This document shows positions 13,701 through 25,700 of a stretch of 34,272 bases of DNA, one piece after another. This DNA is from RFSX01 sp964495785 (GTDB lineage Bacteria; Bacteroidota; Bacteroidia; Chitinophagales; Saprospiraceae), in assembly GCA_964495785.1 (NCBI GenBank), contig CAZBXL010000043.1, positions 1 to 34,272 of the forward strand, given 5' to 3'. The notes below the pieces were generated by a model. It did no database searches and had not been told where the DNA came from. It saw only the letters and a list, made by a program, of their open reading frames with translations. Numbering within the stretch: the first letter of the stretch is position 1; the number at the start of each line of letters is the position of its first letter. The translations under genes and the position numbers were made by a program.

Positions 13701-16700
13701 CATAGAAATGCTTGCTGTACATGAACTTGAGTTCCCACAATCATCCGTTGCCACAAATGTTATAATCATACCACTACCACTATTACAAGTCAATGGCGAT
13801 GGTAGACCTCCATTATAATCATTAGATAGTCCTACGTTATTACAATCATACTCATCACTTATGATCGCTGCCTGCAACCAGTTATTAATCAAGATTGCAT
13901 TATTAGGATCACCGCATTCCAATACTAAATCCGAAGGACAAGTGATAATAGGACCTGTCGTATCTTCTATTGTATATTCTGAAAAACCTGTGGACTGATT
14001 ACCACATGCATCTGTTGCCGTAAATAAATATTGTTCTGTTTCTGTATTGCCACAACCACTTATTGTATTCCACAATTGTGCTGCAATAGTAACCGTACCG
14101 CAATCATCTGTTGCAGTTGCAGAATCAATCCAATCTGCTTTAGTCAGAGTAATGTTTTCACATTCTTCAGTTAGACTATTAGGTACTGTCAGTTCAGGAT
14201 CGGTTGTATCTGTTATGATGACGCTTGCTGAAGTTGTAGTACTATTACCACAATTATCTGTAACACTAAATATATATTCTGTCGAAGTATTATCCCCACA
14301 TGTTCCGATTGCCGATTGGCTAACGATCTCCCATACTAATGGGTCATCACTACAGTTATCCGAAGCTATTGCTCCACCGAAATTCATCTCCCAATTAGAA
14401 ATTTCTGCTGCATTATTTGCTCCTGCACATTCTAATTCTAAATCAGAAGGTGCTGTATCTATAGTCGGATTAGTTGTATCATCAAGTGAGATTGTAGAGT
14501 GACAAGAAGTAGAATTACCACATGCATCACTTACAGTAAATGTAACATCATGGATACCAGTCAAACCACAGCCAGCTGAGAAAACAGAACCGAAGTCATG
14601 AGTAATATTCAAATTGGCATCACAATTATCTGTTGCTTCTGCTCTATCTAACCAAGTTATGATAACATTACTATTCTCATCAGCTCCACATTCTAAGAAA
14701 ATATCTGTAGGGCAAGTAATGACAGGTTCGGTGGTATCTTCTACAGTGAAGTCAGCAGCAGTTGTGCTTGTATTGCCACAATCATCAGTGGCGGTAAATA
14801 CAACTGTGACAGTGCCAGTTAATGCACAACCATCACTTAACGAAGTAGTAAAATCATTAGTCCAACTAACTTCATTACCACAATTATCAGAAACAAATGT
14901 AGCTCCTCCGTTATTATTAAGCCATGCTAAAAGATTATCAGAGTTCTCATCCATCGAGCATTCTATAGTCTCATCAATAGCATCCGTGATGACAGGTGCT
15001 ATAAGATCAACGGTAGAGTATCTCGCAGTACAAGCATCTTGATTTCCAGCTTGATCTGTTACTGTAAATAAATAAATCTGATCTATCGTATTTCCACAAC
15101 TACTAAAGTCAGTTTGTATTTCTGACGTAAATGATAAGTCAGAAAGAGCATCACAATTATCCATCATTGTTGCTGCAGTATCATTGGACCAATTGAATAT
15201 ATCTTGTTCACCACACATTACATCCGCGACATCCATGCAAGTAATAGTTGGATTCTCACAATCTCTTACTGTGACTTCAAAAGCACAAGAGTTATCATTG
15301 CCTGCATCATCTATCAATGTGTAGTTAATCGTACTTGTACCTAATGGAAAAATAATATTATTAGACGATACTGTACCAGTCCCACTGGTCGCAGATCCAT
15401 CGGAGAAGTCGATATCATATGTCAGTGTTAAGCCCATACAATTATCAGCAATAATAGGATCTGTAGAATCATCACTCAACCAAGAGCAATCTCCGATATC
15501 TGCGCAAACTTCTACATCGTTGACAGGACATTCTATGGCAGGCTCATCTGTATCTTCTACAGTAATATCAAATTCGCATCTTGCTATATTTCCACAAGCA
15601 TCTTCTACCTCAAAGGTTATAGTCGTTACCCCTAATGGGAATACTTCTCCGCTCTCTATCCCATCAATAAATGTAATTATTGGATTATCGGCACAAGCAT
15701 CTGCTGCATTTGGCGTCGGATATATCACCCTACTATCGCATGCATCAGAATCTATACTCACAATAATATCGGATGGACAATTTACAAAGAAAGGATCTAC
15801 TGTATCATTCATCGTGATTGTAGACATACAGTTACTTGTATTGTCGCAATCATCAGTTGCTGTAAACGTTACTAAGATACCTGCTCCACCGTTACACTCT
15901 AACGGAAACGGTAAGCCACCCGGATAATCATTACTCACAGTTACTGAATTACACATATCTGGATCAGTAGCCACAGCACTATTTATCCAAGAAGCAATGA
16001 GTGATTGATTATTAGGATTACCACACTCAAGAGACAATTCTGCAGTAGGACATGTAATAACGGGCTCTTGTGTATCTTCAATAATATATTCTGAGAAGCC
16101 AGTAGATTGATTACCACAAGCATCTGTTGCTGTAAATAAGTACACAGTTGTATTCGTATTACCACAAGCACTAATCGTATTCCAGATAACGGCGTCTACA
16201 TTAGCCACACCACAATCATCGGTGGCAGTAGCCTCTGCTATAAAGTCAGATAAACTTGTTGCAGTCTCTGTACCACACTCTATTGTTGTTACTTCTGGAA
16301 GTGTAAGAATAGGATCGGTATTATCTTCAATAATAATACTCGCCTGAGTCGTATTCGTGTTACCACAATTATCTTCTACTTGGAAGGTATATAATGTCGA
16401 TGAGCTAGCACCACATTCAGTAACTTCATCTTGACTTATTATAGTCCATGTTAGTGCTTCATCGCTACATTCATCTGTAGCAACCGCTGTTCCATTATTC
16501 ATTTCCCAATCTGCAATCGCGGCTGTATTACCAGTATCAGCACATTCTAAGATAATATCTGATGCTCCTATTTCAATCTCAGGATCGACTGTGTCAGCAA
16601 TAATAATCTGTCGACTACATGTACTGCTATTACTACAATCATCTGTAGCTGTAAATGTGACAGTATAAGTACCAGAAGCACCACAACCATCAGCAAATAC

Positions 16701-19700
16701 ATCACTGTAATTATTAGTCACCTCGAGTGTTCCTGAACAAGCATCATCAGCAGTAGCAAGTGCTAACCAATTTGTTATCGTATTAGTATTATCCGGACCA
16801 CCACATTCTAATGAAAGATTTTCTGGACAAGTCAATACAGGTTCTGTATTATCTGTTACTTCAAATGTCCCAGTAGTCGTAGAAGTATTACCGCAATCAT
16901 CTGTAGCTATAAATACTACCGTGACAGCACCAGTGTTACCACATGTAGGGACAAGGCCACCTATAAAATTATTGGACCATTCTACATCCGTACTACAATT
17001 ATCAGAACTAAATGTGGCACCGCCATTATTGTTAAGCCATGCTGTCAAGTCATCAGACCTGTCTGTACCATCACATTCATAACTTTCTGTAATAGCATCT
17101 GTAATTACTGGTGGCACATTATCTACAGTACTATATCGTGCAAGACAAGAACTTGAGTTTCCTGAGAGATCCGTCACCGTAAATTCGTAAACTCTATCAA
17201 AATTATTACCACATGAACTGATATCAGTATTTAAGACATTAGATATCGTCAAGTCAGCCATCGCATCACAATTATCTGTAGCTGTTGCCTCTATGCTTGT
17301 CATCCAAGCTGCGACATCATCGGTGCCACATGCCACATCTAATTGATCATTACATGTAATAAGTGGATCCTGACAATCTTCTATAATTACATCAAATTCA
17401 CATGTACTCATATTGCCAGCCTCATCTTCGATAGTATAAGTTACAGTACTTGTTCCAATATTAAAAATCTCAGGAACATCACTTATATTATTAACACCAG
17501 TTGTAGGACTACTAATGTTAGTAGCTCCAGTTATCGTGTAGTATAAATTTTCTATTCCACACTGATCTTCGGTTGTTGCATCTACATCATCATCTGCCAT
17601 CCAAGTGCATACATCTGTATCGGTACATTTTACAACATCATTACTTGGACAATCTAACTCTGGAGTTTCTCCATCTACGATGGTAATATCAAAAGTGCAT
17701 TCAAATGTATTGCCACAGTCATCGGTAGCTAAGTAAGTTACTGTTGTCGTCCCGACTGGAAACATAGAACCACTTGCTAATCCTGCAGTCAATGTCACAT
17801 CGACCATATCATCACATTGGTCAAAAGCCACTGGAGTACTATAAAGTACACTTCTCTCACAAGAATTAACATCTGCAGGGAGAGTTACATCATCATGACA
17901 ATTTATAAAATACGGATCTATCGTATCGTCCATCGTAATGGTAGCTTGACATGACTCAGAATTGCCACAGTCATCAGTAGCCACAAAAGTAATCACTGTC
18001 CCCACACCTCCATTACATGTCAATGGATCAGGTTGAGAACCTGGATAATCGTGTGTAATCGTCACGTCACTACATGTCGATAAATCTGAGCTCGTCGCAT
18101 CATTTAACCACGCGAGTATGATCTGATCATTATCAGAATTTCCACACTCTAAATTAAGATCAGCCGGACAATTAATTATCGGAGAACTTGTATCTTCTAT
18201 TGTAAATGAAGCCAAGCTGGTGCTTTGATTTCCGCATTCATCTGTTGCAATAAATTGGAATACATTGTTATTATTATTTCCACATATTGCAATTGTACTA
18301 AACAGAACATATTCATTTGTTGTCAATCCGCAATCATCCGTACTTGTTACTGTCGCTAACCAAGCATTCTGGTCAGCTATATTTCCATTACCATCACACT
18401 CTACAGTTATATCTGCAGGGGCCATAATTGTAGGCGGTGTTGTATCTATGGTTCTATAGACAGAGACAGTTGTAGAGAAGTTTCCGCATGCATCTGTTGC
18501 AGTAAATACATATGGCGTCTCCTCTGTACCTCCGCAATTAGATATTGTCGCTAATGGAGTATTCGTCCAAGTCAAGTTTGCATCACAGTCATCTTCCGCA
18601 GTTGCTCCACCACTTAAGGCAAGCCATGCAGATAAGTCTGAACTGTTATTTGGGTCTGCACATTCAAGTTCTAAGTCTGTCGATCTTAAAGTTATAAAAG
18701 GAGCCGAAGTGTCCTCTATTGTTACAGAGCGTACGCAAGTTGTTGTATTATTACAATCATCTGTAGATGTAAATGTTACTGTAAATATCCCTGCATCACC
18801 ACAAACAGACATATACTCATCAGGATAGTCATTACTGACAATGACGTCACCACAATCATCTGTACTTTCAGCTGTAGCTAACCAAGTAGAAATTATAGCG
18901 TCATTAGCTGAATCGCCACATTCTAAAATAATACTTTGAGGGCATGAAAGATCTGGAGCTGTAGTATCTTCTATAATGAAATCCGCAGAACTTGTAGCCG
19001 AATTACCACAATCATCTGTCACTGTGAATATGACAGTCCTATTTCCTGAAGCACCACAAACTGGCGTAAGAGGAGAATCAAAATCGTGTGTCCAGCTAAC
19101 ACCACTACATACATCGCTACCTGATGCACCACCGATACCATTAAGCCATGCTACTAATGCTGTAGTATTATTGAATCCATTACATTCTTCAGTAAGATCT
19201 GCAGCCATCATATCTACATCAGGTACTGTGGTATCTTCTATTGTAAATGAAGCTGTACAGAATGCAGCATTCAAAGCTTCATCTTCAGCAGAGAACTCAT
19301 ATACCATAGTTTCGCTTCCTCCACAATCTGAAATATTGTTTATTTCTGAATTTGATAATGTAGCATTGTCATTACAATTATCGATTGCACTTACAGTCCC
19401 TAACCAAGCCATTAGATCGCTCGGATTACCGGCACCATCACACTCCACTGTCATATCCATCGGACACGTTATTTCTGGAGCTTCGCAATCACTTACTAAT
19501 ATATCAAAACAGCAAACTGCTGTATTATTACTCGCATCTGTTATGGTGTAGCAAAGCACACTCGTTCCTAAATTAAATAATGTACCCGATGCATCATCCA
19601 TACCTGAGGCTGTTGTCACTCCAGTAATATTATATGTTATCGTATATTCTGTACAGTTGTCATTTCCTGTGATAGGGCCTATATCTGTACTCGTCCACAT

Positions 19701-22700
19701 ACATGCATTATCTACACAAGCTTCTACATTATCAAGACAATCAATATCTGGCGTACTAGAATCAATTACAGTAATATCAAAGGCACATACTTCCGTATTA
19801 CCACACTCATCAGTCGCAGTAAATTCAATACTTGATGTACCTACAGGAAACGTTGTACCTGAAGCTGGACCTGCAGTCTGAGCAGCGGTAACACCGCAAT
19901 TATCAATAACCTGTGGTGTAGAAAAAATAGGATTACTCCCGCAATTTCCTACATCTACATTTATCGTAAGGTCTTCTGGACATCCTATAAAATCTGGACT
20001 TGCTACGTCGTCCATTGTGATATCGGCTGTACAAGTACTTACATTACCACACTCATCTTCTGCTGTAAATGTCACTGTAAGTGACCCTCCGCAATTCGCG
20101 GGTAGTGTTCCGTCATAATCATTTGTATAAGTCACCTCACTACAAGACGCGTCATCAGTAGGTATAGCCGTCAATAACCAAGCATTAATCAATGTAGGAT
20201 TAGAGTCAGCACCACACGAAAGATCCAAATTATCTGGACATACAATCATAGGGTTAGAAGTATCCTCCACTGTAAATGTTGCTAACTCTGAGATATCATT
20301 ACCACATTCATCTACTCCCGTAAATATATAAGTCTCAGAATAGCCACCTCCGCAAGCTGATATAGTATTATACAATTGATTCGATGTTGCAACCGTAGCT
20401 GAACATAAATCACTAGCTGCTACTTGTTCTAACCAGTCAGTAAGATCTGTAACATTACCGACTCCATCACACTCAACAGTAATATCAGCAGGTACAGTAA
20501 TTGTTGGTAAACTTGTATCTTCTATCACAAACGTCGCAAGGGCCGTCGCTGCATTACCACAATCATCCGTAACTGTAAAAAGATATATCGTCTCAGTACT
20601 CTCACCACATACAGTAGTAGAACTAGACAATGTATTATTCCATGTCACTGAATTATCACATCTGTCTGAAGCTATCCCTCCCCCATTACTTGCAAGCCAA
20701 GATGCAACATCTGCCGCATTACCAGCACCATCACATTCTACAATCATGTCCTGAGGTCTAAGTAAGAAATCGGGAATTGTTGTATCGTCTATTGTTATTA
20801 TCCCAGAACATGTTGCCGTATTACCGCAATCATCAGTAGCTGTAAAGGTAACGGTAGAGAAACCCGTCGTTCCACATGACGCAGAACTCACGCCAGGATA
20901 ATCATTTGATATCATAGCATTACCACAGCCATCAGTAGCAGCCGCAGAACTAAGCCAATTGGTGATTACTGCATCACTGTCATCTCCATTACACTGGAGG
21001 GAGATATTATCTGGACAAGTAATTTCTGGATCAGAAGTATCTTCTATAATGAAATCTGCAGAACTCGTCGCAGTATTTCCACACTCATCTGTAGCTGTAA
21101 AAACTACCGTCGTCATGCCCGTATCACCACAATCATCTGACAACATACTGAAATCATGAGACCATGTAATGTCACCACAATCATCTGATGAAGTTGCTGA
21201 CGCAAAAGTATTAAGCCAAGCAAAAAGGTCCGCCTGATTAGAAGCTGGATTACACTCTACAAGATCATCAATCGCAGCTACATCAATATTAGGCACTGTG
21301 GTATCTTCTATAATAAATGATGCTAAACATGCATCAACATTACCAGCAGCATCTGTGGCTGTAAATTCATATATGATTGTCTCAGTTGCACCACAGCCTG
21401 AGATCGTATTAAAAGGTAGATTAGTAATAACTGGATTCATATCACAATTATCTACGGCGCTTGCCCCTGGCAACCAAGCATTTACTTCTGCTGTATTTCC
21501 AGCTCCGTCACACTCTACTGTCATGTCAGTAGGACATGTCACAACTGGACTCTCACAATCTTCTATGAGTATATCAAAACAACAAGATGAACTTGAGCCT
21601 GCTCCATCCGAAATTGTGTAACATAAAGTACTTGTTCCTAATTCAAAAATCTCACCTGAAGCTGAATCATTACCAGATGAAGTAGTTGCACCTGTTATAT
21701 CATATGTAATTATTCTTGCTGTACAATTTTCATTAGCCAGTGGATCTATTGTTCCATCTGACATCCAGTCACAAGCTCCTGCATCTGCACATCGTGTAAT
21801 ATTTGATGGACATTCTATACTTGGTGTCCCAGAGTCTACTACTGTAATATCGAAAGTACAATCTGTATCAGATAACAGACCACAATCATCCATTGCCTCA
21901 AATGCAATAGTCGATACGCCCAGCGGAAATGTAGAACCAGAATTAGGCCCTGCTGTCTGCATCACAGTTACTGGATTTTTACACTCATCAAATGCTACTG
22001 GAGTTGAGAATATTACATTAGCATCACATGCCGCCGCATCAACATTTACTGTAAGGTCCGATGAGCAATTAACAAATACTGGAGCTTGAGTATCATTTAT
22101 AGTAATATCGACCATACAGTCTGCATTGTTACCACAAGGATCTGTAAATGTAAATGTTACAGTAGTAGAAGCTCCACAACCATCTGGCAGTGATCCTGAA
22201 AAATCATTATTCACAATAGCGTCATCACAGTCATCTGTACCTACACCTGTAACACTAGATAACCATGCCTGAATATCAGTGCTAATACTTGGGTCACCAC
22301 ACTCTAATATTAAGGCTGAAGGACATGCTGGTGTAGGCGCATCATTATCTTGAGTGGTCACAGTAGCAAATGCTTGAGAAGAATTATTACAATCATCAGT
22401 TACAGTAAATTGGTATGTATACACCCCAGTAGAACCACAATCAGCAACAAAATTAAATAACTGATTTGTTACATTCTCACCACTACAATCTTCTGATGTA
22501 GTGACTCCCATCAACCAAGCCGAAAGATCACCTGATGGTATATCGCCATCAACACAATCTACAGTAATATCCATCGGAGGAGTGATGATAGGTGCTTCAG
22601 TATCTTCTACTGTTACCATTGCTGTTGATGTAGCAGCGTTACCACATTCATCAGTAACGGTAAATGTATATTCTTGTGTAAATGTCGCTCCACATAGAGT

Positions 22701-25700
22701 CGTCTGAGTCCCAGCAACTGTTGTCCACATTAATATCGCTGCACAATCATCTTCTGCCATACCAAAACCATTTAACGCTATCCAATTGTTGATTTTGGAG
22801 GTGACTTCACTATCGCATTTTAATGTAATGTCTCTAGGTTTCATCAGAAATTCTGGTGGCAAATTATCTTCTATGCTAACTGTCGCTGTACATGTCGAAG
22901 TGTTACCACATCCATCATCAGCTGTAAAGATGACAACTTCATCTCCGGTGTTACTACTACATCCTCCTGTAGGATTAGCTCCATAATTATTACTTATGAT
23001 ACCATCACCGTTACAATCATCAAAATAAATTGCCGTGCCTAACCACGTTGTTATGATTGCATTGTTATTTGGATCTCCACATTCTACAGTTATATCATCA
23101 GGACAGGTAACTGTCGGAGCTGTTGTATCATTAATAACAATCGTTGCTGTACAGCTTGATGTATTCCCACATTCATCTGTCGCAACAAAGGTCACTACTT
23201 GCGAACCTTTAATAGGTCCTGGCATTGCTGCCATTGATTTTTTCTGTTTAGCTAATGTTCTCTCTATAGATTTCAGAACATAGTAATAGTCTTTAGGGCC
23301 TTCTACATTTTGTTTTCCAGACACTGTTCTTCTGTAAGAAGACTCTTCTTGATCTTCATTCTCAAATGAAAAACTTGTCGGATTATAATTATTGTTGAGT
23401 GATACAACTACACCCTCATCATCAGAGGCAGACACCGTTGTCAGCCAGTCTTCAATAAATCCATCATTGTTAGTATCTGCACACTCTAAGGTGAGGTCAG
23501 ATGGACACTGCACATTAGGAGGCATATTTTCAATAAAAACGCTAACGACACACTCATCTGTATTACCTAATACATCTTCCACTTGTACAGTGACTAACTC
23601 TGTACTATTTTGATCACCACAATCAAACGTACCACATCCATTACAAGTCTCAGATATATCGTCAGGACATGCATAATTAACTGTATAGTTTAAATCACTA
23701 AGCGCTATTGTTGCACTTGAACCTGTCATAGCGACGGTTACATTACTCGGACAAGTGAGTGTAGGCACCTCTTCAGCAGTTATATCATTAGCTATGATTT
23801 GTGTACAATTATTTACATCTGTGACGGTAGCTGTGTACGTTCCTACATCAAGTCCACTGATATCTTCAGTTGTGGCGCCATTAGACCACACGAAGCTATA
23901 GGGTGCACCAGATGGATCAGTTGTGACATCTATAGCGCCATCCATACTACTTGGACATGTTGCATTAGTCAGGGCTACACTATTCGTGTTAGGACAACAG
24001 GCTGGCTGTGCTCCTCCACAAGAGATTCTTACTGGTTCAGATATCGAATTAAAAACTGTGTATGTTGGATTGGCTAATGTGCCTGAGGCCCACTTTATTT
24101 GATTTATTCCTGAAGTAAAATTTGGATAAAAATCAAATGTACTATTACATCCCACATTTCCAATAAGAGCTCCATCAGTGCAACAATTAGCCCAACGCCA
24201 GTCAGCTGTGACTGTCGGGAATATACCTGATATCTCTCCCGGATCATCTGAAAAATCTAATGTTGCAGAAGATGACAAACAGAAAAAATCTACCGATCCT
24301 CTACCACCATTACCTCCACCAGCAGCATCTATCAAAATAAACAGGCTGATCTCGCCTGTGAGTGTATTCTCATAAAGAAATAATACAACTGCATCATTCA
24401 TTTCTAATCCGGTATTAGCCGAGGCACCGTTAGGATTACTGTATGAATAAAAAGCAACATCGTCTTCTGTATTTTGTATAGCATTGATATTAAATGACTG
24501 GGTGCCCTGAGAGGCTACACAATCACAACCCATCATACTCTTATTAATATATGCCGTTGAGTTATCTGTTTTAGATTGAAAAATTTCATTCTCTCTGAGC
24601 TCTATATCCATTATATCTAAAAACAAATCTCCTTCTACTACAGGTAGTACAGATGGCGTAGGAAACACGGCTATAAATTCTATATTTTCAGGATACTCAA
24701 TATCAATAGAATTAATATTAGTAAATCCATCATCTATAAATCTATCTGAGACAACTGTAATGCCATGATTGTTTCTGATGATATTTTGTGTAGTTACATC
24801 TTTATTATTTCTAAAAAAATCAAAGTAAAAAGCTTCTCCATAGGATTTATTTCCTTCTAAATAAAGTGGCCAAGGAATTTTAGATTCTTCTAATCTTGCT
24901 AATTCCATACTCACATTTCCACTTGGCCTTGCTCCCAGTGAAAATTGATAACTTGATTCAGAATCATTTATAATGATCTTATTTTTTTGATCTGATATCA
25001 ATAATTTCGTTAGTACTCTAACTTGATCATCTAATATATCAACATCAATATACGCTTCTTTATAAACTCCTTTGAATACGTCATCAGGCCCATAGTCATT
25101 ACCGATGCACTCCCCATAACTTACTTTAAAAATTGACTTCTTGTCAGCCTTCAGTTCTGGAATTTTCATCCAAATAATCGCTGACTCATCATTAAAACTT
25201 TCTACCCAATATGGCACTACCCTGCTATCGATATCAGTTATTAGTAAATCAGAATAGTTTTCTGACATACCTTCCTTGTGTCTGATAATAGCCTGTACTG
25301 CTACGTCATACTGGTTCTGTCCTGACATCTCTGATATACTCATCTCAGACTGGTACTTGCATTCTGATGCAAGCTCGATTAGTCCGCTTTGATCAAATAA
25401 ACTTAGTGATGCCATCCCGATATTTATGGGATTTCTGCGTGGACCTATAAATGGATTTGTATCATCCTCTTCGGTGATAGTAGCAAATGCAGTAGGGTCA
25501 TAATTATTAGAAGTACTCATAATACCGCAACCATCAGTCGCAGAAAAGCTAGCAATCCAGTTTTCTATAAGGACATCATTACTTGTATCTCCACATTCTA
25601 ATGTCAACATAGAAGGACATGTTAAGGTAGGACCATTATTATCTTCAACTGTCACATCAAAGTCACAGGTTGACTGCTTACCCGTCTCATCTTCTACAGT

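Noticed and set aside
14047..14502. Long plus-strand open frames inside the giant gene (for example 14047-14502 and 18976-19551)
   Set aside because: They are antisense shadows of the repeat coding region. Their recurrent composition (LPQSSVAVN-like) is the complement of the repeated DCGN/TATDD coding, and they have no independent start signals or domains.
8667..23516. Possible CRISPR array or satellite DNA because of regular repetition
   Set aside because: The periodicity lies in an intact coding frame with protein-level conservation and diverged nucleotides. There are no short identical repeats with unique spacers.
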